A stretch of 64,000 nucleotides of DNA from Futiania mangrovi (GTDB lineage Bacteria; Pseudomonadota; Alphaproteobacteria; Futianiales; Futianiaceae): NCBI RefSeq assembly GCF_024158125.1, contig NZ_JAMZFT010000002.1, positions 868,001-932,000 on the forward strand, in the 5' to 3' direction. Positions within the stretch are counted from its first letter, which is position 1. Each line of letters begins with the position of its first letter. Below the pieces are notes generated by a model that made no database searches, was not told the DNA's origin, and saw only the letters and a list, made by a program, of their open reading frames with translations. A program made the position numbers and the translations under genes. Of this stretch, positions 17,317 through 24,878 are shown piece after piece.

Positions 17317-18035
17317 GCGTGCGCGCGAAGGGCTTTCCCGTGCCGCCCGAGGCCGACGTGGCGGAAAGCGTCGACGACGCCATCGCCAGCCGCCGGTCGG
17401 TCCGCGCCTTCCTGCCGACGCCCGTGCCGCGTGACCTGGTCGAGCATATCCTGGAGGTCTCGGCGCGCGCGCCCAGCGGCACCAACACGCAGCCCTGGAA
17501 GGTCTATGCGGTCGCGGGCGCGCCGCAGAAGGCGCTGATCGCCGATCTGCTCGCCGCCCACGACGACCCGGCGCAGCAGGCGAAGCGCGAGTACGAATAC
17601 TATCCGACGCAATGGTTCGAGCCCTATCTCGGCCGGCGCCGCAAGGTCGGCTGGGACATGTACGGCCTGCTCGGCATTGCCAAGGGCGACAAGGCGGCAA
17701 TGCACCGCCAGCACGGGGAGAACTACACCTTCTTCGGTGCGCCGGCGGGCCTGTTCTTCACCGTCGACCGGCGGCTGGAGACGGGAAGCTGGCTCGACTG
17801 CGGCATGTTCATCGAGAACGTGATGATCGCGGCGCGAGGCCACGGGCTGCACACCTGTCCGCAGGCCGCGCTCGCGAACTTCCCGGCCATCGTGCGCCGC
17901 CATCTCTCCATCCCGGAGGACGAGATCGTCATCTGCGGCATGGCCCTGGGCTACGAGGACAAGTCCGCGCGCATCAACGAACTCACGACAGAGCGGGAGC
18001 CCGTGTCCGGCTTCGCCCGCTTTTTGGGCTGGTAG
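17313..18035 (+). CDS. Nitroreductase family protein
   Basis: A 240-residue FMN-dependent nitroreductase-fold protein. The N-terminal SRRSVRAFLPTPVPRDLVE and RAPSGTNTQPWKVY motifs form the FMN site. The C-terminal part carries MALGYEDKSARINELTTEREPV, also typical. It overlaps the CoA ligase by 4 bases (ATGA) and is the last gene of the operon; its stop is only 6 bases from the end of the facing gene. Members reduce nitro groups, quinones or enone double bonds. Next to acyl-CoA enzymes, enoate or ring-double-bond reduction is plausible, but the substrate is unknown. Confidence 0.88.
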   Translation: MSVRAKGFPVPPEADVAESVDDAIASRRSVRAFLPTPVPRDLVEHILEVSARAPSGTNTQPWKVYAVAGAPQKALIADLLAAHDDPAQQAKREYEYYPTQWFEPYLGRRRKVGWDMYGLLGIAKGDKAAMHRQHGENYTFFGAPAGLFFTVDRRLETGSWLDCGMFIENVMIAARGHGLHTCPQAALANFPAIVRRHLSIPEDEIVICGMALGYEDKSARINELTTEREPVSGFARFLGW

Positions 18036-18041
18036 ACGCCA

Positions 18042-20180
18042 TCATGGCGTGAGCACGACGAGGGCGTCGAGCGCGGCGACGCCTGCGCCTTCCGCCTTCA
18101 CAAGCAGCGGGTTCACCTCCGCCTCCGCGACGCGCTCGAGGCCTGACGCACCGAGCTGCGACAGCGCCGCGACGGCGTCCGCCAGCGCGTCGAGGTCGCC
18201 GCGCGGCAGCCCCCGCCAGCCCGACAGCGCCTTAAGCCCCCGGACCTCCGCGATCATGGCGCGCGCGGTCTCGACCGTCACCGGCGCGGGCCGGATCGCG
18301 GCGTCGCGGTAAAGCTCCGCCAGCACGCCGCCCATGGCGACGGTCACGATGGGGCCGACGACGGGGTCGCGCCGGTAGCCGGCGAGCACCTCGCCCAGGC
18401 CCCTCTCCATGCGCTGCACGAGAACGCCCGATATTGCGGCTTCCGGGTGCGCCTTCGCCACGCGCTCCAGCATCTCCGTCGCCGCCGACGCGACCGCCGC
18501 GCCGTCGCCGAGGCCGAGGACCACGCCGCCCGTGTCCGTCTTGTGCGCGATGTCGGGCGACAGGATCTTCAGCGCGACCGGGTAGCCGATGCGGTCCGCC
18601 GCGGCTGCCGCGTCCTCCGCCGTCGCCGCCGTGGCCATCTCCGCGAACGGCAGGCCGAGGCGCGCCAGCAACGCCGCCCCCTCCGCCTCGTCGAGGCGGG
18701 TGCGGCCCTGCGGCAGGTGGGGGGTGAGCGCCGTGCCGTGCTGCGCGTCGGTCTCTGGCGGCGGCGGGGTGCGGCGGACGAGTGCGGCCAGCGCGTCGGC
18801 GCACGCCTCCGGCGTCCGAAAGGCGGCGATGCCCGCATCCGCGAGCCGTCTCAACGCATCTGGCGCGTCCGGCACGACGAACACGGCGAACGGCTTGGGC
18901 GCATCCGCGAACGCGAGCAGCGGATCGACCGCAAGGTCGGGCCGGAACTGCGCCGAGGAGCCGACCACCATCACCACGGCGTCGACCGTCTCCTCCGCCA
19001 TCAGTGCGCCGACCGCCGCGCCCACCGTGTCGGGACGCGCGCCCGCCAGCGTCAGGTCGATCAGCGGCGCATGGTCGTCGAGCGCAAGCCCGTGCTCCGC
19101 CAGCGTCTCTACCGTGCCGGGTGGGGGCGGCACGGCCGTCGCCCCGCGCGTGCCAAGCGCGTCGACCATCATGGCCCCGCCGCCGCCCGTCGTGGTGACG
19201 ACGGCGATGCGGCCCTCCCCTGCGCCGCGCGCGCCCGCGAGAAGCTGCGGCGCCTCGACCAGCGCCTCGAAACTGTCGACGAGATAGATGCCCGCATGGC
19301 GCAGGAATGCGTCGACCGCGGCCCCCGATCCCGCGATGGCGCCGGTATGGGAGACGGCCAGCGCCTCGCCCGCGCCCGACCGGCCGAGCCGGTAGGCGAC
19401 GACGGGCTTGCCCGCCTCGTGCGCCAACCGGCAGGCGGCCATGAGGCGCTGGGGTTCCCGCACCGTCTCGAGGAACAGCAGGATCGCGTCGGTTCCCTCG
19501 TCCGCCACCATCAGGCGGATGAAGTCGCCGACGGTCAGGTCCGCCTCGTTGCCCGTCGAGACGAGCGTGGAGAAGCCGAGGCCGCGCGCCTCCCCGCGCG
19601 AGGCGAGCGCGCCGATCATGCTGCCCGACTGCGAGATGACACCGATCCGGCCCTTCGTCAGGCGCGGAAGTTCGAGCACGGCATTGGCTGAGAGCGTAAG
19701 CCCTGCGCGCGTGTCGATCACGCCCAGCGAATTGGGTCCGACGAGGCGCATGCCGGCGTCGCGTGCGATCTCCACCACGCGGGCCTGGCGCGCCTTGCCC
19801 TCCGCCCCCGCTTCCGAGAAGCCGCTGGCGAGGATCGTGGCGCAGGCCACGCCCTTCGCCGCGCAGGCCGCCAGCGCGTCCTCCACGGCATCCGTCCCGA
19901 CCATGACGAAGGCGTGGTCGACCGGCCCGTCGATGGCGCCCACGTCCGGCGCGCAGGGCACACCGAAAATCTCCGCCCGCGTCGGGTTCACGGGCACCAC
20001 GCGGCCCGCGAACCCGTGGCGCGCGAGAAATCTCTGCGGGCGCGAGGTCGTCTTGCGCGGGTCGCCCGACGCGCCGATCAGCGCGACCGTGCGCGGCGCG
20101 AACAGCGCGCGGGCGAGCGCCGCGCCGCCGTCCCCGCCGCTGTCCGGGGCGGGCGTGCCTCCGGCCGCGGCCACGCTCAT
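18042..20180 (-). CDS. ADP-forming (NDP-forming) acyl-CoA synthetase, fused alpha-beta
   Basis: A 712-residue two-part enzyme that makes acyl-CoA with ATP giving ADP and phosphate. The N-terminal CoA-binding Rossmann domain starts VALIGASGDPRKT, and a succinyl-CoA-ligase-like flavodoxin domain follows with the phospho-histidine motif AVSHTGAIAGSG. The C-terminal ATP-grasp domain has GYPVALKILSPDIAHKTDTGGV and VNPLLV. The ATG at 20178-20180 overlaps the stop of the upstream dehydrogenase gene. It is a paralogue of the protein encoded at 48075-50222. Reaction class is clear; the acid substrate is not. Confidence 0.9.
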   Translation of the reverse strand: MSVAAAGGTPAPDSGGDGGAALARALFAPRTVALIGASGDPRKTTSRPQRFLARHGFAGRVVPVNPTRAEIFGVPCAPDVGAIDGPVDHAFVMVGTDAVEDALAACAAKGVACATILASGFSEAGAEGKARQARVVEIARDAGMRLVGPNSLGVIDTRAGLTLSANAVLELPRLTKGRIGVISQSGSMIGALASRGEARGLGFSTLVSTGNEADLTVGDFIRLMVADEGTDAILLFLETVREPQRLMAACRLAHEAGKPVVAYRLGRSGAGEALAVSHTGAIAGSGAAVDAFLRHAGIYLVDSFEALVEAPQLLAGARGAGEGRIAVVTTTGGGGAMMVDALGTRGATAVPPPPGTVETLAEHGLALDDHAPLIDLTLAGARPDTVGAAVGALMAEETVDAVVMVVGSSAQFRPDLAVDPLLAFADAPKPFAVFVVPDAPDALRRLADAGIAAFRTPEACADALAALVRRTPPPPETDAQHGTALTPHLPQGRTRLDEAEGAALLARLGLPFAEMATAATAEDAAAAADRIGYPVALKILSPDIAHKTDTGGVVLGLGDGAAVASAATEMLERVAKAHPEAAISGVLVQRMERGLGEVLAGYRRDPVVGPIVTVAMGGVLAELYRDAAIRPAPVTVETARAMIAEVRGLKALSGWRGLPRGDLDALADAVAALSQLGASGLERVAEAEVNPLLVKAEGAGVAALDALVVLTP

Positions 20181-21343
20181 GCCTTGCCCGCGGGCTTCGG
20201 CGGGCGCTGCGAAAAGCGGCGGTCGAACACGTGCTCGGCGATGCGGTTCAGCATCATCTCGTTCGATCCGCCCGCGATCATCCAGCCGCGCGTCTTGCGG
20301 AAGCAGTATTCGACGAGCGAATCCCGGCAATAGCCGCCGCCGCCCATGCACTGCAGCGCCTCGTTGGCGATGTCGAAGCCCGCGCGGTTGCAGAACGCCT
20401 TGGCGATGGAGGTGTCCTCCGCCGACGGCAGGCCCCGGTCGGCCCTGGTCGCGGCGCGGTAGAGCAGCAACTGCCCGGCGTCGAGCCGGATCTTCATTTC
20501 CGCGAACTTCCACTGGATGCCCTGGAAGTCGGCGAGCGGGCGGCCGAACTGCTCCCGGTGCAGGACGTGCTCGCGCGCCGCCTCGTAGGCATAGCGGCCG
20601 AGCGCCAGCGAGCGCGCCGTGTTGCCGATCCGCTCGGCGTTGAAGCCCTGGATCTGCTTCTTGAAGCCGCCTGGGCCCAGCAGCACGTCCTCCGGCGGCA
20701 CGTACACATTGTCGAAATAGAGCGCGCACCACGCCTCGTCGTTCATGTAGTGGACGGGCTTTCCTTGCGTGAACCCCTCCGCGCCGCGCTCGACCATGAC
20801 CGAGCCGATGCCGCCCACGCCCGGCCCGAAGCGGCAGTAGATCAGGAAGATGTCGGCCTCCGCCGAGTGGCTGGTGAACACCTTTCCGCCATTGAGGCGG
20901 TAGCCCTTGCCGTCGGGCGTCGCGGTCGTCGCGAGGTCGGTGACGGCAGAGCCCGCGCCCGGCTCCGACATGCCGAGGCCGATCAGCGTCTCGCCCTTCA
21001 GAAGCGGCTTCAGGTAACGCTCTTTCTGGTCGGGCGTCGCATATTCGGCGAGCGTGCGGATCGCGCCGAAATTGCCGGCCTGGATCACGTCGGCGCTGCG
21101 CGGGCAGGCGGCGGCCACCTCCTCGATGGCGATGACCGCGTCCATCAGCGTGCCGCCCTGACCTCCGTCCGCCTCCGGGATCGTGATGCCCATGAGGCCG
21201 GCGTCCGCCAGCAGGCGCGCCACGTCGAAGTCGAAGCGGTCGGAATGTGCACGCGCCAGCGCCCCCTCCGGCAGGTGGCGCCGGGCAAGCCCGCGCACGG
21301 CGTCGCGGAAGATCTGCTGTTCTTCGCTGAGTTCGAAATCCAT
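20177..21343 (-). CDS. Acyl-CoA dehydrogenase (isovaleryl-CoA dehydrogenase-like catalytic pattern)
   Basis: A 388-residue acyl-CoA dehydrogenase. It carries GLGMSEPGAGSAVTDL in the flavin domain, REQFGRPLADFQGIQ, and CMGGGGYCRD near the C-terminus. The usual C-terminal catalytic position is glycine (IAGGSNEMM), while NAERIGNTARSLALG places a glutamate where isovaleryl-CoA dehydrogenase has its base. This suggests a branched acyl substrate. It is the first gene of a two-gene minus-strand operon with the ADP-forming CoA ligase (4-base overlap). The upstream gap to the GntR gene holds a pair of exact repeats that may be regulatory. Confidence 0.9.
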   Translation of the reverse strand: MDFELSEEQQIFRDAVRGLARRHLPEGALARAHSDRFDFDVARLLADAGLMGITIPEADGGQGGTLMDAVIAIEEVAAACPRSADVIQAGNFGAIRTLAEYATPDQKERYLKPLLKGETLIGLGMSEPGAGSAVTDLATTATPDGKGYRLNGGKVFTSHSAEADIFLIYCRFGPGVGGIGSVMVERGAEGFTQGKPVHYMNDEAWCALYFDNVYVPPEDVLLGPGGFKKQIQGFNAERIGNTARSLALGRYAYEAAREHVLHREQFGRPLADFQGIQWKFAEMKIRLDAGQLLLYRAATRADRGLPSAEDTSIAKAFCNRAGFDIANEALQCMGGGGYCRDSLVEYCFRKTRGWMIAGGSNEMMLNRIAEHVFDRRFSQRPPKPAGKA

Positions 21344-21397
21344 CGGGTGTCCTGCCGGGTGTCCTGACGGCCCGTGGCGGGCCTCACTTGTTTTCTC

Positions 21398-21433
21398 GAC
21401 AATACCTTTCAGGACGTATGCAAGACAATACCT
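21398..21433. repeat. Two exact 10-bp direct repeats upstream of an acyl-CoA dehydrogenase gene
   Basis: GACAATACCT occurs at 21398-21407 and again at 21424-21433, start-to-start distance 26 bases, in the 115-bp AT-richer gap between the dehydrogenase start (minus) and the GntR gene. Tandem copies at a promoter suggest a regulator site; the adjacent GntR protein is the obvious candidate, but this is inference. Confidence 0.45.
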
Positions 21434-21458
21434 CTTTCGGCGCCTGCGGGGGCGGGGC

Positions 21459-22271
21459 TCAGAGGCTGCCGCCCGACGGCGTCCATAGCGCGGGCTCCTC
21501 CGTCTCGGACGGACCCATGTCGAGGTTGATCTCGAACTCGTAGCGGTCCGGGCGATAGAGGGCGCGGATATACTCCACGGGCCGGCCGTTCTGGTCGCGC
21601 ACGGTCCGGATGATGCAGAGCAGCGGCGCGCCGACCTCCACCCCGATCAGCGGCGCGACGGTCGCGTCCGCGGCCCGCGCGGTCACCCGCTGGTAGGCGC
21701 GGGCGACCTTCACGCCCGCACGGTCGAGCAATTGCAGGAAGGGCATCTTCTGCATGTCCGCGCGCGTGTAGGTGCGGCCCACGTCCTCCGGTACCCAGGT
21801 CACGGCATGGGAGAACGGCTCGCCCTTGTGCGAGCGCAGGCGCACCGCCTTCTGCACGGTCGCGCCGCGCGGCAGATCCAGCGCCGCGGCGATGTGGTCG
21901 GGGGCGGCCATGTACTGGAACTCCAGCACCTTGACCTTTGTGCGCAGGCCCATGGCGAGCAGGTTCTCCATCAGCCCGCGCAGGCCCGCGTCGACCGCGC
22001 GCGAGGCGCGTTGCGGGCGGGCGAACGTGCCGCGCCCGCGCTGGCGCACGACGAGACCCTCGGCCTCCAGCCGCTCCAGCGTCTTGCGGATGGTCACGCG
22101 CGAGACGCCGAAACTCTGGCCAAGCTCCACCTCGCTCGGCATCGGTGTGTCCTCGGGGAAGAAGCCCTCGAGGATCTGCTCGCGCAGCACCATGTAGATG
22201 CGGTGATAGAGCGGCAGCGGCGAACTGCCCGCGTCCTGCCCGGCCTGCGTGGCTGGCTGCGACCCCTTCAC
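21459..22271 (-). CDS. GntR family transcriptional regulator, UTRA (HutC-type)
   Basis: A 270-residue regulator. The winged-helix domain (about residues 20-85) has LYHRIYMVLREQILEGFF, MPSEVELGQSFGVSRVTIRK and LVVRQRGRGTFA. The rest is a UTRA ligand-binding domain, starting around LMENLLAMGLRTKVKVLEF and ending VEYIRALYRPDRYEFEI. The GTG at 22269-22271 with AGGGGAG 7-8 bases upstream is preferred; an ATG at 22332-22334 would add 21 low-complexity residues. It sits between the dehydrogenase/CoA-ligase operon and the divergent RraA-Tct genes, so it may control either. UTRA regulators are usually repressors released by a pathway metabolite. Confidence 0.88.
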   Translation of the reverse strand: MKGSQPATQAGQDAGSSPLPLYHRIYMVLREQILEGFFPEDTPMPSEVELGQSFGVSRVTIRKTLERLEAEGLVVRQRGRGTFARPQRASRAVDAGLRGLMENLLAMGLRTKVKVLEFQYMAAPDHIAAALDLPRGATVQKAVRLRSHKGEPFSHAVTWVPEDVGRTYTRADMQKMPFLQLLDRAGVKVARAYQRVTARAADATVAPLIGVEVGAPLLCIIRTVRDQNGRPVEYIRALYRPDRYEFEINLDMGPSETEEPALWTPSGGSL

Positions 22272-22421
22272 GGCCCGTCTCCCCTCACCCTGTCCCCCTT
22301 CGCACGTCCGCCCGCCGCCGCGTTCCGCCGGCATCCGGCGCGCCCGGTGCCATGTTTCCGCGGTCCGCGCAAGCGGTCAGCGCTGCGGCAGGCGTCCGCC
22401 CGGACGCTTCAAAAAGTATTA

Positions 22422-22450
22422 TTGACACAACAATCGCTCCGCGCGAACAT
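22422..22450 (+). promoter_or_regulatory. Candidate promoter of the RraA-Tct operon
   Basis: TTGACA at 22422-22427 is a perfect -35 hexamer in an AT-rich patch (AAAAAGTATTATTGACACAA). After a 17-base spacer, GAACAT at 22445-22450 is a poor -10 (3 of 6). It lies about 40 bases before the likely TTG start of the RraA-type gene and in the divergent gap with the GntR gene. Confidence 0.4.
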
Positions 22451-22490
22451 CCTTTTCAAGCACGCGGAACGATGCGGAGGGGATGAGGCG

Positions 22491-23186
22491 TTGGCGGCGA
22501 ACTGCACCTTCACAAGGGACATCGTCCGCCCCGATCCGGCGGCTGTCGCGGCGGCGGCGGACCTTCCGGTCGCCACCGTCTCCGACATTCTCGGCTGGGA
22601 CTGCCTGATGGCTCCCCGGCTGCGCCCCATCGACCGCGCAATGCGGCTCTGTGGCCCGGCGGTGACGCTGAAGCTCGGCGTCGGCGACAATCTCATGATG
22701 CACAAGGCGATGCAGGTGGCGGAGGCGGGCGACATCCTCGTGGTCGACCAGGAGGCGAGCACCAGCCACGCGCCCTTCGGCGGGATCATGGCGACGGCGG
22801 CGCAGGCAAAAGGGCTCGGCGGTCTCGTCATCGACGGGTCGGTTCGCGACGCGACCGAGATCCGCGAGATGGGGTTCCCCGTGTTCTGCGTCGGGCTGAC
22901 GCCGCGGCAGGCGGGCAAGAACGGTCCGGGTCACGTGAACGTGCCCGTCTCCTGCGGCGGGGCGCGGGTCGAACCCGGCGACCTGGTGATCGGGGACGAG
23001 GACGGCATCTGCGTCATCCCGCGCGCTCGCGTCGCGGACGTGACGGCGGCGGTGCGCGAACGCATTGCGGCGGAGGAGCGGCGCAAGGCGGCCATCGCGC
23101 GCGGCGAACTTTATCCCGGCTGGCTGGACGACCGGCTGGCCGAGGTCGGTGCGGTCGAAACCGGCGGAAGACCGGAGACGGCCTGA
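22491..23186 (+). CDS. RraA family protein (HMG/CHA aldolase-like)
   Basis: A 231-residue protein of the RraA/4-hydroxy-4-methyl-2-oxoglutarate aldolase fold. Features are VATVSDIL near the N-terminus, HAPFGGIMATAAQAKG, the Arg-Asp pair in IDGSVRDATEIREMG that the aldolases use for metal and pyruvate binding, and VIGDEDGICVIPR. No ATG lies in a sensible place; TTG 22491-22493 with GGAGGGGATGAGG upstream is the best start. Aldolase members cleave 4-hydroxy-2-oxo acids to pyruvate; RraA itself inhibits RNase E. Position next to a TctCBA importer favours the catabolic role. It starts the plus-strand run opposite the GntR gene. Confidence 0.85.
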   Translation: MAANCTFTRDIVRPDPAAVAAAADLPVATVSDILGWDCLMAPRLRPIDRAMRLCGPAVTLKLGVGDNLMMHKAMQVAEAGDILVVDQEASTSHAPFGGIMATAAQAKGLGGLVIDGSVRDATEIREMGFPVFCVGLTPRQAGKNGPGHVNVPVSCGGARVEPGDLVIGDEDGICVIPRARVADVTAAVRERIAAEERRKAAIARGELYPGWLDDRLAEVGAVETGGRPETA

Positions 23187-23223
23187 AACAACAGGGCGAA
23201 GAAGATTCCCGGAGGAGGAGAAG

Positions 23224-24186
23224 ATGGGAGTGCGGAAACCGATCGGGGCGCTGCTTGCCGGCGCCGCGATGATGCTGACGGCAGCCGGTGCGCTGGCCGA
23301 GTATCCGGACAAGACGATCACCATGGTGGTGCCATATGCCCCGGGCGGCGGCGGCGACACCTTCACCCGCGCCATCGCCGAGGAGGCGAAGGAGATCTTC
23401 GGGGTCAACATCCTCGTGGAGAACCGCACGGGCGCGGGCGCGACCATCGGCGTGGGCTCGGTCGCACGCTCGGCGCCGGACGGCTACACGATCGGCTTCG
23501 TCTCGACGAGCCCCGTGGTGCTTGCGCCGAATTTCTCGAACGTGCCCTACGATCCGTCGAAGGATCTCACCTACCTCGCGCAGTTTATCGTCAGCCCGCA
23601 CCCGTTCATGGTGCGCGCGGATTCCCAGTGGCAGACCTTCGACGAGGTGCTGGCCTGGGCCAAGGCGAACCCCGGCAAGCTGCGCTGGTCGACGGCGGGT
23701 CCGCGCGGCGCGCCGCATATCGCGACCGAGGCGGCGTTCCGCAAGGAAGGCGTCGAGGCGGTCTTCGTGCCGATGAAGGGGTCGTCGGAGGTGCTGGCGG
23801 GCCTGCTCGGCGACACGCTCGACGCGGGCGTGATCTCCGACTACGCCGTGCCGATGCAGGCCGGACAGATCCGCGTCCTCGCCGAGATCGGCCCGCGCCC
23901 GATCCCGGGTCTCGACGTGCCGACGTACAAGGACAAGGGCTATCCGATGACGCCGACGATCTTCTTCGGCCTCGCCGGGCCGGCAGGTCTGCCGGACGCG
24001 GTGATCGCCAAGTGGAACGACGCGATGGCGAAGATCGTGGAGACCGAGCGCTTCAAGGAGACGGCCAAGCGCCTCGGCGGCCAGATTTCCTTCCTGCCGC
24101 ATGCCGAGTTCCAGCCGACGGTGCTGGACGACATCGCGTCGACGCGAAAGGCGCTGGTCGACCTGGGCATGCTCGACAAGAAATAG
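23224..24186 (+). CDS. tctC: Tripartite tricarboxylate transporter substrate-binding protein
   Basis: A 320-residue periplasmic receptor of the Bug/TctC family. Residues 1-25 form a signal peptide ending ALAEYPDK, and the mature N-terminus YPDKTITMVVPYAPGGGGDTFTR holds the ligand-loop hallmark. The ATG at 23224 has GGAGGAGGAG upstream. TctB and TctA follow, completing the system; a strong hairpin with a T tract separates this gene from tctB. Ligands of the family include citrate, other carboxylates and some aromatics, so the actual ligand is open. It follows the RraA gene by 37 bases. Confidence 0.93.
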   Translation: MGVRKPIGALLAGAAMMLTAAGALAEYPDKTITMVVPYAPGGGGDTFTRAIAEEAKEIFGVNILVENRTGAGATIGVGSVARSAPDGYTIGFVSTSPVVLAPNFSNVPYDPSKDLTYLAQFIVSPHPFMVRADSQWQTFDEVLAWAKANPGKLRWSTAGPRGAPHIATEAAFRKEGVEAVFVPMKGSSEVLAGLLGDTLDAGVISDYAVPMQAGQIRVLAEIGPRPIPGLDVPTYKDKGYPMTPTIFFGLAGPAGLPDAVIAKWNDAMAKIVETERFKETAKRLGGQISFLPHAEFQPTVLDDIASTRKALVDLGMLDKK

Positions 24187-24240
24187 GCTGACGCGGGGGG
24201 CGCGCGCCCTTGCGCGCCCCGCCGGCACAGACGGAGACGA

Positions 24241-24270
24241 GGGCGGCGGTGTCCGCACTGCCGCCCTTTT
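24241..24270 (+). terminator. Rho-independent terminator/attenuator between tctC and tctB
   Basis: An 11-bp stem with one G-T wobble (24241-24251 with 24256-24266), a TCCG tetraloop, then TTTT. It lies 54 bases after the tctC stop and 52 before the tctB start. A second GC-only hairpin without a T tract lies at 24197-24220. Partial termination here would give more receptor than membrane subunits. Confidence 0.75.
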
Positions 24271-24322
24271 CCGTCCGGACCGTGTAACACCTGGTGCGCC
24301 CGGCAGGGGCGAGGGGAGACCG

Positions 24323-24862
24323 ATGAAGGCGCTCAATGGCGAGGCGATGCTCGCAATGGCCGTTCTGGCGGCCTGCGCGCTGTTCAGCTTCGTGATCGTG
24401 CCCGCGGGCGTCGACACCTCCTATGTCGACCCGCGCGACCTCGGCCCCCGGTTCATCCTCGACATCGCGAGTGCCGGCATGGCGCTGGCCGCGGGCGCGG
24501 CGCTGGTGCGGATCGGGCTCGGCAAGGCCGCTTCGGGCGAGGCCGCGCCGTCGCAGGCGGAGGCGCCCGTTCCGGAGCCGCGCGCAGAAGCCCATGCGGA
24601 CGAACGCCGCGGCAGGCGCCGCGTGCTGGTGGTTCTGGCCGCGCTCGGCATCTATTCCTTCGTGTTGATCGACCTGATCGGTTTCTACGTGGCGAGCGTG
24701 GTGACGCTCGGCGCGGTGACCTGGCTCCTGGGGGAGCGGCGGGTGGCGCTCGTCGCGCTCTATGCGCTCGTGCTGACCGCGTCCATCTACGTGCTGTTCG
24801 AGATGGTGCTGCAGAGCCGCCTGCCCAAGGGCTGGATCCTGCAGTCGCTGGGCGTGTCATGA
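24323..24862 (+). CDS. tctB: Tripartite tricarboxylate transporter small membrane subunit
   Basis: A 179-residue protein with about four hydrophobic segments. The first two are near residues 7-25 and 45-65; then comes a charged, Ala/Pro/Glu-rich loop (about 70-95) and two more helices. This is the TctB architecture, whose sequence is poorly conserved. The ATG at 24323 has GAGGGGAG 7 bases upstream. TctA starts 16 bases downstream. It forms the membrane complex with TctA and is driven by an ion gradient. Identification rests on topology and position more than on motifs. Confidence 0.88.
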   Translation: MKALNGEAMLAMAVLAACALFSFVIVPAGVDTSYVDPRDLGPRFILDIASAGMALAAGAALVRIGLGKAASGEAAPSQAEAPVPEPRAEAHADERRGRRRVLVVLAALGIYSFVLIDLIGFYVASVVTLGAVTWLLGERRVALVALYALVLTASIYVLFEMVLQSRLPKGWILQSLGVS

Positions 24863-24878
24863 GCGGGGGGCGTCGGAC

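Noticed and set aside
24197-24220. Perfect 9-bp GC hairpin after tctC as a terminator of its own
   Set aside because: There is no T tract after it; the second hairpin at 24241-24270 is the better terminator.
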